Both the position numbers and the translations under genes were made by a program. Of a stretch of 64,000 nucleotides of DNA, positions 1 to 8,213 are shown piece by piece. The notes below the pieces were generated by a model. It was not told the DNA's origin and ran no database searches. It saw only the letters and a program-made list of their open reading frames with translations. Source of the DNA: Microtetraspora sp. NBRC 13810. Lineage in GTDB: Bacteria > Actinomycetota > Actinomycetes > Streptosporangiales > Streptosporangiaceae. The stretch lies in assembly GCF_030268685.1 (NCBI RefSeq), contig NZ_BSRQ01000003.1:348598-412597 (forward strand), written 5' to 3'. Each line of letters opens with the position of its first letter. Positions within the stretch are counted from its first letter, which is position 1.

Positions 1-300
1 GAGAACGGCGCCGCCTTCGAGGACGTGGTGACCGGCGACGAGTCGGTGCACGATCCCGAGCGCGTCGCCTACATCGACGCCCATCTGCGGATCTGCCACG
101 CGGCCATCGAGGCGGGGATTCCGCTCCAGGGTTACTTCGCCTGGTCGCTGATGGACAATTTCGAATGGGCCTGGGGATACGGAAAGCGCTTCGGGCTCGT
201 TTACGTGGACTACGAAACGCAGCGCAGAATTCCCAAGGACAGCGCCCTCTGGTACGCGGAGAACATCAAACGTGGCGGGTTGCGGGCTCCGGCAGAATGA
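1..300 (+). CDS. Beta-glucosidase, GH1 family, C-terminal part (5' end outside window)
   Basis: The frame is open from base 1 and ends with TGA at 298-300, giving the last 99 residues of a glycoside hydrolase family 1 enzyme. The first residues ENGAAF match the family's ITENG box, in which Glu is the catalytic nucleophile. Further on, GYFAWSLMDNFEWAWGYGKRFGLVYVDY is the typical C-terminal strand/helix of GH1 (residues about 43-70 of the fragment). The enzyme would release glucose from cello-oligosaccharides or other beta-glucosides. No signal peptide can be judged because the N-terminus is missing. The LacI-family regulator that follows is the usual companion of such genes in actinomycetes. 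Family assignment is firm; substrate is inferred. Confidence 0.95.
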   Translation, partial: ENGAAFEDVVTGDESVHDPERVAYIDAHLRICHAAIEAGIPLQGYFAWSLMDNFEWAWGYGKRFGLVYVDYETQRRIPKDSALWYAENIKRGGLRAPAE

Positions 301-355
301 GAACGCACGGCGCCCGTCTCGGACGGCGCCCACGACGGATAGGGGGGCATCGTCC

Positions 356-1375
356 ATGAACGGGGACCGGCGCACGGTGACGCGTCCGACGCTGGAGGCG
401 GTCGCCGCGCGGGCCGGCGTCGGGCGGGGCACGGTGTCACGGGTCATCAACGGCTCGCCGAAGGTGAGCGAGAAGGCGCGCGACGCCGTGCTGCAGGCGA
501 TCGAGGAGCTCGGTTACGTGCCGAACCGGGCGGCCCGGACGCTGGTGACCCGCCGTACCGACACCATCGCCCTGGTGGTGTCGGAGACCCAGCAGCGCCT
601 CTTCGACGAGCCGTTCTTCGCCGGGATCGTCCGGGGCATCGGCTCGGCGCTGAGCGAGACGGGTCTGCAGCTCATCCTGGCGATGGCGCAGTCGCCGGAG
701 GAGCACTCGCGGCTGGAGCAGTACCTCACCGGGCAGCACGTCGACGGCGTGCTGCTCATCTCCCTGCACGGCGCCGATCCGCTGCCCGGGCGGCTGGAGG
801 ACATGGGCGTGCCCACCGTGCTCGGCGGCCGGCCCGTCGGCCTCGACCCCTACAGCTACGTCGACGTGGACAACCGGGCCGGCGCCAGGCAGGCGGTGAA
901 GTACCTGCTCGCCCAGGGCAGGCGGCGCATCGCGACGATCGCCGGGCCGCAGGACATGTGCGCGGGCGTGGACCGGCTGGCGGGCTACCGTGACGCGCTA
1001 CTGGCCACCGGGCTGCCGGAGATCGTGGCGTTCGGCGACTTCTCCGAGGAGAGCGGCATGGCCGAGATGCGCGGTCTCCTGGCCGGTCACGGGGACATCG
1101 ACGCGGTGTTCACCGCCTCCGACCCGATGGCGCTCGGCGCGATGCGGGTGCTGAAGGAGGCGGGCCGGCGGGTGCCCGACGACGTCGCGCTGATCGGCTT
1201 CGACGACTCGTCGGCGGGGGCGCACTCCTCCCCCGCGCTCACCACGGTGCACCAGCCGTCGGAGGCGATGGGCAGGCAGATGGCCCAGTTGCTGGTCGCC
1301 AGGATCAACGGAGAGTCCCTGCGCCAGCCGGTGGTCATCCTGGACACCCACCTGGTGACCCGCGCCTCGGCGTGA
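356..1375 (+). CDS. LacI-family transcriptional regulator
   Basis: This 339-residue protein has the standard LacI layout. The N-terminal helix-turn-helix lies at about residues 11-33 (PTLEAVAARAGVGRGTVSRV), followed by the hinge helix (GYVPNRAARTL) and a periplasmic-binding-protein-like sensor domain with the DAVFTASDPMALGAM and VALIGFDDSSAG segments. The ATG at 356 is chosen because a G-rich Shine-Dalgarno run (341-347) precedes it, although the frame stays open further upstream. The HTH closely resembles CebR-type cellobiose repressors, and the gene follows a GH1 beta-glucosidase, so control of beta-glucoside use is a reasonable inference. Its operator is probably outside the window; I found none inside it. 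Confidence 0.93.
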   Translation: MNGDRRTVTRPTLEAVAARAGVGRGTVSRVINGSPKVSEKARDAVLQAIEELGYVPNRAARTLVTRRTDTIALVVSETQQRLFDEPFFAGIVRGIGSALSETGLQLILAMAQSPEEHSRLEQYLTGQHVDGVLLISLHGADPLPGRLEDMGVPTVLGGRPVGLDPYSYVDVDNRAGARQAVKYLLAQGRRRIATIAGPQDMCAGVDRLAGYRDALLATGLPEIVAFGDFSEESGMAEMRGLLAGHGDIDAVFTASDPMALGAMRVLKEAGRRVPDDVALIGFDDSSAGAHSSPALTTVHQPSEAMGRQMAQLLVARINGESLRQPVVILDTHLVTRASA

Positions 1376-1477
1376 CCGGCGCGGCGCCGCCGTCCGGTCC
1401 GGGCGGCGGCGCCGGGCCCGCCGCGAATGATCGCGGTACGATTCCGTGCACCGGCCATCGACGTGAGAGGACCCGTG

Positions 1478-2377
1478 GTGTCCCGCCAGTTCACCCTCCG
1501 CAGCGGCGCCATGGTCGCCGAGGTCACCGAGCGGGCCGCGGCCCTGCGCGGGTTCCGGCACGGCGACCGGGACCTCGTCACCGGCTGGCCCGCCGACGGT
1601 CCCATCCCCTTCTACAGCGGCACCCTGCTCGCCCCCTGGCCCAACCGGGTGGGCGGCGCCGTCTACGCCTTCGAGGGCGAGACCCACCGGCTGCCGGTGA
1701 ACGAGAAGGACCGCGGCCACGCGCTGCACGGGCTGGTCGCCGACGTGACCTGGCAGGCGGTGGAGTGGCTCCAGGCGGAGGACGAGCACGCGTTCCTGCG
1801 GCTCGCGCACACCGTCACCCCCTCCCCCGGCTACCCGTTCACGCTGGCCCTCCAGGCGGTCTACACGCTGACCCCCGCCGGGCTGACCACCACGCTCACC
1901 GCGGAGAACACCGGGGACCGGCCGGCGCCCTACGGCTGCGGCCCGCACCCGTGGCTGCTGGCCGGCGACGGCCCCGTCGGCCCGTGGGAGCTGGAGCTGC
2001 CCGCCGGTCAGGTGCTGCTCACCGACGAGCTGCTGCTGCCCAGGAACCTCGCGGAGGTCGCCGGCACGCCGTACGACTTCCGCGCGCCCCGGCCGGTGGG
2101 CGCGACGGCGCTGGACCACGCCTTCACCGCGCTGGTCCCCGACCGGGTGGGGATGGCCAGGGTACGGCTGCGCGGCCCGGCGGGCGGTGTGGAGGTGAGC
2201 TGGGATCCCGCGGTGCTGCCGTGGGTGCAGGTGTGCACCGGCGACGGGCTCGGGCACGCCGGGATCGCGGTGGAGCCGATGACCTGCCCGCCGGACGCGT
2301 TCAACTCGGGCACCGATCTCGTGGTGCTCTATCCCGGTGACAAGCACGAGGCGAGCTGGACCATTTCGGTCGTATGA
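1478..2377 (+). CDS. Aldose 1-epimerase family protein
   Basis: The product (299 residues from the GTG at 1478) belongs to the galactose mutarotase superfamily, which interconverts alpha and beta anomers of aldoses in the cytoplasm. Seen in the sequence: the substrate-binding NR pair in LAPWPNRVGG, the histidine in HALHGLV, the second histidine in GCGPHPWLL, and the catalytic-base glutamate in GIAVEPMTCPPDAFNSG near the C-terminus. An AGAGG ribosome-binding site at 1466-1470 favours GTG 1478 over GTG 1475 or the ATG at 1427. It probably belongs to the same transcript as the upstream sugar genes and the downstream kinase. Confidence 0.9.
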   Translation: MSRQFTLRSGAMVAEVTERAAALRGFRHGDRDLVTGWPADGPIPFYSGTLLAPWPNRVGGAVYAFEGETHRLPVNEKDRGHALHGLVADVTWQAVEWLQAEDEHAFLRLAHTVTPSPGYPFTLALQAVYTLTPAGLTTTLTAENTGDRPAPYGCGPHPWLLAGDGPVGPWELELPAGQVLLTDELLLPRNLAEVAGTPYDFRAPRPVGATALDHAFTALVPDRVGMARVRLRGPAGGVEVSWDPAVLPWVQVCTGDGLGHAGIAVEPMTCPPDAFNSGTDLVVLYPGDKHEASWTISVV

Positions 2378-2401
2378 CCCCGAGGTGAGGCGGTCGAGCC
2401 G

Positions 2402-3388
2402 GTGGAGAGCAGGACGAAGAGGGCGCTGACCGCGCCGGCGCTGGACGCGTTGCTGCGCAGGGCGGCCGGCGCCGGGGTGGCGTCCGCCGAGGAGCTGGCC
2501 GACGGCTTCGCCAACGTGGTGTGGCGGCTGCGGCTGACGGACGGGCGGCGGCTGGTGCTGAAGCTGTCGCCCCCGCCGGACCTCGAACAGCTCACCTACG
2601 AGCGGGACCTGCTGCGCACCGAGGCGCTGGTCCACCGCCTGTGCGCTGGCGCGGGGGTGCCGTGCGCGCGGCTGCTGCGCGAGGGCAGGGACGATCCGGT
2701 GCTGGGCGGCGACTATCTGCTCCTGGCCGACCTCGACGGCGTGCCGTGGAACCACGCCGCCGGCCTGACGGAGGGAGAACAGCGGGCGGTGCGGCGCGAG
2801 CTGGGACGTCACCTGGCGGTCCTGAACTCCGTCACCGGGGAGCACTTCGGCTACCCGCGCGGTGAGCTGCGCGGCGCGACGTGGCGGGAGGCGTTCCTGC
2901 GGATGGCCGCGGCCCTGCTCGCCGACGCCGCCCGGTATGACACGCCGCTGCCGCTGCCCGCCGGGGAGATCGCCGCGGTCGTGGAGGCGGCGGCCGGCGT
3001 GCTCGACGAGGTGCGCAGGCCGGCGCTGGTGCACTTCGACATCTGGCCGGGAAACGTCTTCCTCGCCCCCGGCGGCGGCCCGCCCCGGATCCAGGCGATC
3101 ATCGACTTCGAGCGGGCGTTCTTCGGCGACCCGCTGGCCGACTTCGTCACCCCGACCATCTTCGGCGAGCTGACGGAGTCCGACGAGATGGTGACCGGTT
3201 ACCGGGAGGCGGGCGGGAAGGTGGAGTTCACCCCGCCGGCCGCCGCCCGGCTGACGCTCTACCGCGTCTACCTCTACCTGATCCTGCTGGTGGAGAACGG
3301 CCCCCGGCAGTATCCCGAGGACGCCTACGCGCCGCTCCGGGACCGGGCCACCGCCGCCCTCGTCAAGGCCGTGGACTTCCTGCGCTGA
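2402..3388 (+). CDS. Phosphotransferase, aminoglycoside/fructosamine-kinase-like fold
   Basis: A 328-residue protein kinase-like phosphotransferase with a GTG start. The catalytic Brenner motif is clear: LVHFDIWPGNVFL (H-x-D-x4-N) followed by IIDFERAFFGDPLADF with the metal-binding Asp. The N-lobe shows FANVVWRLRLTDG and a lysine in RLVLKLSP as the likely ATP-contacting residue. It lies 24 bases after the epimerase and the two are probably co-transcribed, so a small sugar or sugar-derived substrate is more likely than an antibiotic. The exact substrate cannot be read from sequence. Confidence 0.82.
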   Translation: MESRTKRALTAPALDALLRRAAGAGVASAEELADGFANVVWRLRLTDGRRLVLKLSPPPDLEQLTYERDLLRTEALVHRLCAGAGVPCARLLREGRDDPVLGGDYLLLADLDGVPWNHAAGLTEGEQRAVRRELGRHLAVLNSVTGEHFGYPRGELRGATWREAFLRMAAALLADAARYDTPLPLPAGEIAAVVEAAAGVLDEVRRPALVHFDIWPGNVFLAPGGGPPRIQAIIDFERAFFGDPLADFVTPTIFGELTESDEMVTGYREAGGKVEFTPPAAARLTLYRVYLYLILLVENGPRQYPEDAYAPLRDRATAALVKAVDFLR

Positions 3389-3466
3389 TCCGCCCTGGCA
3401 CCTCTTTGCCCGGTGTCTGTTCCGTCCCGGCACGATCCGTGCGAGCGTTTCACTGGGTGATGAACC

Positions 3467-4699
3467 ATGCGTACGACCTGCGTGATCGCCGGGAGCGGCC
3501 CCGCGGGCGCCATGCTCGCGCTGCTCCTCGGCCGGGCCGGCGTCGACGTGACGCTGCTGGAGAAACACGGCGACTTCCTGCGCGACTTCCGCGGTGACAC
3601 GATTCACCCCTCGACCCTCCAGGTGATCGACGAGCTGGGCCTGTCGGCGGAGTTCCACCGGATGCCGCATCACCAGATGTCCTACATGTCGGTCTCGGAT
3701 GGCAGGGCGATGCGGCCGGTGGCCGACCTGCGCAGGCTGCCGGGCAAGTACCGCTACATCGCCTTCGTCCCGCAGTGGGACTTCCTCGACCTGATCGTCG
3801 GGCACGCCCGGCGGAACCCGAACCTCAGGGTGCTGATGAACGCGGAGGTCACCGGCGTCATCACCGAGAAGGGCGCGGTGCGCGGCGTCCACTACCGCGA
3901 CGCGGCCGGCGACCACGAGATCCGCGCCGCGCTGACGGTCGCGGCCGACGGGCGCGGCTCGGTCGTCCGGCGGGCGGCGGGGCTGCGGCCGAAGGACTTC
4001 GGCGCCCCGATGGACGTCGTCTGGTTCCGGCTGCCCAGGACCGCGGACGACGTCACCGAGCCCTTCCTGCGTTTCGACGCGGGCGCGGGCATGGTCGCGA
4101 TCAACCGGGAGGCGTACTGGCAGCTCGCCTACCTCATCCCCAAGGGCGGCTTCGCGGCCCTGCGCGCCCGGGGCATCGCGGAGTTCCGCGAGGACATCGG
4201 GGAGATGATCCCCTTCCTCGCGGACCGGGCGCGGAACCTCGCCTCCTTCGACGACACCAGCGTGCTGTCGGTGGTGGTGGACCGGCTGCCCCGCTGGTAC
4301 CTGCCGGGGCTGCTGTGCATCGGGGACGCCGCGCACGCCATGTCGCCCATCGCCGGCGTCGGCATCAACCTGGCCGTCCAGGACGCGGTCGCCGCGGCCA
4401 ACCTGCTCGCCGGGCCGATGGTCCGGGCGGAGCGGAGCCGCCGGCCGGTGCTCGACCCGATGCCCGCGTCCCTGCTGGCCAGGGTGCAGCGCCGCCGGCT
4501 GCCGCCCGCGGCCATCACCCAGGCGTTGCAGTTGCGCGTCCAGAACCAGACCATCGGGCCGATGCTCGCCGGGCGGCGGCCGAGGATGCCGCGCGTCGTG
4601 TCGCCGGTGCGGCGGCATCTCGCGGGCCGGCTCATCGGCCTGGGGATACGGCCGGAACATGTACGGCCGGAATTCCGGAGTGAAAGATCTTCTCAGTAG
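3467..4699 (+). CDS. FAD-dependent aromatic hydroxylase-like monooxygenase
   Basis: A 410-residue class A flavoprotein monooxygenase related to p-hydroxybenzoate hydroxylase and UbiH. The N-terminal Rossmann dinucleotide motif is GSGPAG (residues 9-14) followed by the acidic end of strand 2 in VTLLEKHGD. The second FAD motif appears as CIGDAAHAMSPIAGVGINLA (near residue 285). The DTIHPSTLQVIDELG segment is typical of this actinobacterial subgroup. The enzyme would hydroxylate an aromatic or related substrate using NAD(P)H and O2. It stands 78 bases after the kinase, with a weak GGGTGA ribosome-binding site; no pathway partner is adjacent, so the substrate is unknown. Confidence 0.88.
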   Translation: MRTTCVIAGSGPAGAMLALLLGRAGVDVTLLEKHGDFLRDFRGDTIHPSTLQVIDELGLSAEFHRMPHHQMSYMSVSDGRAMRPVADLRRLPGKYRYIAFVPQWDFLDLIVGHARRNPNLRVLMNAEVTGVITEKGAVRGVHYRDAAGDHEIRAALTVAADGRGSVVRRAAGLRPKDFGAPMDVVWFRLPRTADDVTEPFLRFDAGAGMVAINREAYWQLAYLIPKGGFAALRARGIAEFREDIGEMIPFLADRARNLASFDDTSVLSVVVDRLPRWYLPGLLCIGDAAHAMSPIAGVGINLAVQDAVAAANLLAGPMVRAERSRRPVLDPMPASLLARVQRRRLPPAAITQALQLRVQNQTIGPMLAGRRPRMPRVVSPVRRHLAGRLIGLGIRPEHVRPEFRSERSSQ

Positions 4700-4748
4700 A
4701 TGGACATCGGCCTGGATAACACCTCCACGTGCAATAGCCTGATATGCC

Positions 4749-6089
4749 GTGAGCGCAGAAGCTATCAACCTGGATCTCTGGCGGGGCCTGACCGCCGCGC
4801 AGCAGCCCGACTGGCCCGACCCCGGCGAGCTTGAGAAGGTCGTCACCGAACTGGCGGGACTGCCGCCCCTGGTGTTCGCGGGGGAGTGCGACCAGCTCAA
4901 GTCCGAGCTGGCCGCGGTCGCCCGCGGCGAGGCGTTCGTGCTGCAGGGCGGCGACTGCGCCGAGACGTTCGCGGGCGCGACCGCCGACGCCGTGCGCAAC
5001 AAGCTGAAGACTCTGCTGCAGATGGCGATCGTGCTCACCTATGCGGGCCGGGTGCCGATCGTCAAGATCGGCCGCATGGCCGGGCAGTTCGCCAAGCCGC
5101 GGTCCAAGGGCGTCGAGGCGCGCGACGGCGTCGAGCTGCCGGCCTACCGGGGCGACATGGTCAACGGGTTCGACTTCACGCCCGAGGCCCGCACGCCGGA
5201 CCCGTGGCGGCTGCTCCGCGCCTACCACTCGGCCGCGGTGACGCTGAACCTGTGCCGCGCCTTCACCAAGGGCGGTTACGCCGACCTGCGCCAGGTGCAC
5301 GCCTGGAACCAGGACTTCGTGGCCGGCTCCCCCGCCGGTCAGCGCTACGAGCAGCTGGCCAGGGAGATCGACCAGGCGCTGGCCTTCATGCGGGCCTGCG
5401 GCGCCGATCCCGAGGAGTTCCACACCGTGGAGTTCTACTCCTCGCACGAGGCGCTCATCCTGGACTACGACCGGGCGCTCACCCGGATCGACTCGCGCAC
5501 CGGCCTGCCGTACGACGTCTCGGCGCACATGGTGTGGATCGGGGAGCGCACCCGGCAGCTCGACGGCGCGCACGTGGAGTTCTTCAGCCGCATCCGCAAC
5601 CCGATCGGCGTCAAGCTGGGCCCGACGACGACGCCCGAGGACGCCCTTGAGCTGGTCGAGCGGCTCAACCCGGACAACGAGCCCGGCAGGCTGACCTTCA
5701 TCACCCGGATGGGCGCGGGGAAGGTCCGCGACGCGCTGCCCAGGCTGGTGGAGAAGGTCAACGCGAGCGGCGCCGTCGTCGCGTGGATCTGCGACCCCAT
5801 GCACGGCAACACCTTCGAGGCGCCGAGCGGCCACAAGACCCGGCGGCTGGACGACGTGCTGGACGAGGTGGCCGGGTTCTTCGAGGTGCACCGGGCGCTC
5901 GGCACCCACCCGGGCGGCATCCACATCGAGTTCACCGGCGACGACGTGACCGAGTGCGTCGGCGGCGGGCACGCGATCGTCGAGGACGACCTGGCCCTGC
6001 GTTACGAGACGGCCTGCGACCCGCGCCTGAACCGGAGCCAGTCGCTGGACCTCGCCTTCCGGGTCGCGGAGCTCTACCGCTCCAGCTGA
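4749..6089 (+). CDS. aroG: Class II 3-deoxy-7-phosphoheptulonate (DAHP) synthase
   Basis: A 446-residue plant/actinobacterial (AroA_II) DAHP synthase, which condenses phosphoenolpyruvate and erythrose 4-phosphate in the first step of the shikimate pathway. Diagnostic stretches include QGGDCAETFAG (metal-binding Cys), VKIGRMAGQFAKPRS, EFYSSHEALILDYDRAL and WICDPMHGNTFEAPSGHKTR. The symbol follows M. tuberculosis usage for the class II enzyme. The start is GTG 4749. No Shine-Dalgarno is visible and a possible TAGCCT -10 box lies 8 bases upstream, so the mRNA may be leaderless. A strong shared terminator follows at 6105-6130. Confidence 0.95.
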   Translation: MSAEAINLDLWRGLTAAQQPDWPDPGELEKVVTELAGLPPLVFAGECDQLKSELAAVARGEAFVLQGGDCAETFAGATADAVRNKLKTLLQMAIVLTYAGRVPIVKIGRMAGQFAKPRSKGVEARDGVELPAYRGDMVNGFDFTPEARTPDPWRLLRAYHSAAVTLNLCRAFTKGGYADLRQVHAWNQDFVAGSPAGQRYEQLAREIDQALAFMRACGADPEEFHTVEFYSSHEALILDYDRALTRIDSRTGLPYDVSAHMVWIGERTRQLDGAHVEFFSRIRNPIGVKLGPTTTPEDALELVERLNPDNEPGRLTFITRMGAGKVRDALPRLVEKVNASGAVVAWICDPMHGNTFEAPSGHKTRRLDDVLDEVAGFFEVHRALGTHPGGIHIEFTGDDVTECVGGGHAIVEDDLALRYETACDPRLNRSQSLDLAFRVAELYRSS

Positions 6090-6104
6090 CGACGGGCACG
6101 AAGA

Positions 6105-6130
6105 GGGAGCCCCGGTGCGCCGGGGCTCCC
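6105..6130. terminator. Bidirectional terminator between DAHP synthase and thioredoxin
   Basis: An 11-bp perfect stem, GGGAGCCCCGG paired with CCGGGGCTCCC around a TGCG loop, followed by TT on the plus strand. It lies between two convergent genes and can serve both. Confidence 0.85.
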
Positions 6131-6151
6131 TTCACCTGCCGGACCGCCCGG

Positions 6152-6523
6152 TCAGCGCTTCTCGCCGTCCATCTCCGCGGCCAGCTCGCTGCGGATCTCG
6201 TCCATGTCCAGCGCCCGCACCTGCCGGATCAGGTCCTCCAGCGCGGGCTCGGGCAGCGCGCCCGGCTGTGCGAACACCACGATGCCGTCCCTGATCGCCA
6301 TGATGGTCGGGATCGAGGTGATGTCGAAGCCCTGGGCGAGGCCCTGCTCCGCCTCAGTGTCGATCTTGCCGAAGGTGATGTCCCCGTGCTTGTCGGACGC
6401 CTTCTCGAAGATCGGCCCGAACGTGCGGCAGGGACCACACCACGCCGCCCAGAAGTCCAGCAGCACGATGCCCTGGTCGGCGATGTCGTTGAAGTTCTTC
6501 TCGGTTACCGCGATGGTCGCCAC
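6152..6523 (-). CDS. Thioredoxin
   Basis: A 123-residue thioredoxin with the redox-active WCGPC motif (Cys29 and Cys32), the preceding DFWAAW strand and the conserved cis-proline in SIPT (Pro72). It would reduce protein disulfides in the cytoplasm. The GTG start at 6523 is preceded by GAGGAG on the minus strand. The tail after about residue 105 (ALDMDEIRSELAAEMDGEKR) is longer and more charged than in E. coli TrxA. The gene is monocistronic and convergent with the DAHP synthase gene. Confidence 0.95.
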   Translation of the reverse strand: MATIAVTEKNFNDIADQGIVLLDFWAAWCGPCRTFGPIFEKASDKHGDITFGKIDTEAEQGLAQGFDITSIPTIMAIRDGIVVFAQPGALPEPALEDLIRQVRALDMDEIRSELAAEMDGEKR

Positions 6524-6912
6524 CAGTGGCTCCTCGTTTCGTCGCGTCTGCTTTCTGCGGTCATAACCTTCTGCCCGCTTCGGGCATTCCTCTCACCCGC
6601 CCGGCCTCGAAGATACGGCACGAGGCCGGGCCCGGCGCCCTCGCCCGGCGCCCTCGCCCTGTGGCCGAGGCCGCGGGCGGGGCCGATCAGGCTCGCTCCG
6701 GACTGCGCGACCCGCCGTGCCCGGAAGGCCCGGGATATATCGAGCGATGACATCACCCGCATTTTGCAAGCGCTTACATATTTATCCGGAATTTCTCCCC
6801 GGCGCTCCCGTGAACGCCCCGCCCCGGAGTTTCACCCGAATGCCTCCCCCCGGCCAGGCGCTGGAGCGCCCCTTTCAGGGCACTGGACGACCCCTGTAGG
6901 ATGTCGCCAGAC
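6524..6912. other. Intergenic stretch upstream of thioredoxin and the riboswitch
   Basis: About 390 bases without a convincing gene. Short open frames here show no conserved features. It must contain the thioredoxin promoter (minus strand) and the promoter of the riboswitch-terC transcript (plus strand). A more AT-rich patch at about 6735-6795 is the best place for promoters, but I cannot define hexamers confidently. Confidence 0.4.
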
Positions 6913-7012
6913 CAGTGGAGGGGAGTACTCCTTCGCGGCCACGTCGTCATCACGGATCTCCTGATCCCGGCGCGGTCGGCTCGCACAGGCGCGAGCGGAG
7001 AAGACCTCCGAC
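6913..7012 (+). promoter_or_regulatory. yybP-ykoY (manganese) riboswitch
   Basis: The region carries the conserved elements of the yybP-ykoY RNA in the right order: GGAGGGGAGTA (6917-6927), then the L3-side CGTCGTCATCA (6942-6952), then GAAGACCTCC closing the structure (7000-7009). The 5' bases GGAGG (6917-6921) pair with CCTCC (7005-7009) to form P1. This family senses Mn2+ and typically controls TerC/MntP/YoaP-type membrane proteins, and a terC gene starts 32 bases downstream. The ribosome-binding site GGAGGAG (7033-7039) could pair with the CCTCC strand of P1 in an alternative fold, which suggests translational control (inference). Confidence 0.9.
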
Positions 7013-7043
7013 AGACGTACCAACGCCCAGTCGGAGGAGCACT

Positions 7044-8114
7044 ATGCCCCCACCCATGTCCGTGCCCACGTGGGTCTGGATCGCGGCCCTCGCCGCGCTT
7101 CTCGCGCTCATCCTCCTCGACCTCGTCGTGGTCGACCGGAAACCGCACGAGATCACCGTAAGTGAAGCGACGAAATGGGTCACCTTCTACATCGCCTGTG
7201 CGGTGGCCTTCGGAATCGGCGTGTGGATTTTCGGGGGCAGCGAGCATGCGGCCGGATTCGCCACCGGTTACATCACCGAATACTCGCTGAGCGTCGACAA
7301 TCTCTTCATCTTCATGATCATCATGTCGAGTTTCTCGGTGCCGGCGCTGCACCAGCACCGGGTGCTCCTCATCGGCATCGTGCTCGCCCTGATCATGCGC
7401 GGCGTCTTCATCGGCGTCGGCGCCCAGGCCGTCCAGAACTTCAGCTGGATCTTCTGGCTGTTCGGCGGCATCCTCATCTACACCGCCTGGAAGTTCGCCT
7501 TCAACCAGCAGGAGAACGAGGAGTACGACCCCAACGGGGGCCTCGTCCGGCTGGTCCGCAAGCTCTTCCCGGTGACCGACGAGTACCACGGCTCGAAACT
7601 GACGATCAAGCGGGACGGCCGTCGCTGGATGACGCCGATGTTCATCGTCATCGTCGCCATCGGCGGGGCGGACCTCGTCTTCGCCGTCGACTCCATCCCC
7701 GCGATCTTCGGCATCACCCAGGACGCCTTCCTGGTGTTCGCGGCCAACGCGTTCGCCCTGATGGGGCTCAGGCAGCTCTACTTCCTGCTCGGCGGGCTGG
7801 TGCAGAAGCTCGTCTACCTCACCTACGGGCTGGCCGCCATCCTCGCCTTCATCGGCGCCAAGCTGGTGCTGCACGCCCTGCACGAGAACGAGCTGCCGTT
7901 CATCAACGGCGGCCAGCACGTCACCTGGGTCCCGGAGATCAACAACTGGGTCTCGCTCGGTGTCATCGTCACGGTGCTCGGCGTCACCACCGTGGCCAGC
8001 CTCCTCAAGGCCCGGCGCGACGAGCGCGCCGGCATCGCCCCGAAGGCCGCTCCCGGCCACCCCCCGGCGGCCCCGGCCGCCCAGGCCGAGGAAGCGGGCA
8101 ACGCTCCGCACTGA
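7044..8114 (+). CDS. TerC family integral membrane protein, probable Mn2+ exporter
   Basis: A 356-residue TerC/Alx-type protein with 7-9 hydrophobic helices. The conserved metal-site acidic residues appear in EYSLSVDNLFIF (near residue 85) and GGADLVFAVDSIPAIFG (near residue 210). The ATG at 7044 follows a strong GGAGGAG site. The frame is open upstream but that part overlaps the riboswitch. TerC proteins export Mn2+ and support metalation of secreted proteins (family knowledge). The manganese riboswitch just upstream strongly supports this role here. The C-terminal 30 residues are Ala/Pro rich and probably cytosolic. Confidence 0.93.
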   Translation: MPPPMSVPTWVWIAALAALLALILLDLVVVDRKPHEITVSEATKWVTFYIACAVAFGIGVWIFGGSEHAAGFATGYITEYSLSVDNLFIFMIIMSSFSVPALHQHRVLLIGIVLALIMRGVFIGVGAQAVQNFSWIFWLFGGILIYTAWKFAFNQQENEEYDPNGGLVRLVRKLFPVTDEYHGSKLTIKRDGRRWMTPMFIVIVAIGGADLVFAVDSIPAIFGITQDAFLVFAANAFALMGLRQLYFLLGGLVQKLVYLTYGLAAILAFIGAKLVLHALHENELPFINGGQHVTWVPEINNWVSLGVIVTVLGVTTVASLLKARRDERAGIAPKAAPGHPPAAPAAQAEEAGNAPH

Positions 8115-8129
8115 CCGGCCCCGCGAGGA

Positions 8130-8157
8130 GACCCCCGGCCGCCTCCGGCCGGGGGTC
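8130..8157. terminator. Terminator after terC
   Basis: An 11-bp perfect stem, GACCCCCGGCC with GGCCGGGGGTC around GCCTCC, followed by TTCC. It lies between terC and the convergent hydrolase remnant. Confidence 0.85.
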
Positions 8158-8213
8158 TTCCGTTCGCGGTGGGAATCAGTGCGCTGGGCCTCCGCGGGCG
8201 GCGCGCGGTGCGG

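Noticed and set aside
998-5038. A 1346-residue open frame on the minus strand
   Set aside because: It is antisense to five convincing plus-strand genes and its translation is Arg/Pro/Gly/His-rich with no domains, a common artefact in high-GC DNA.
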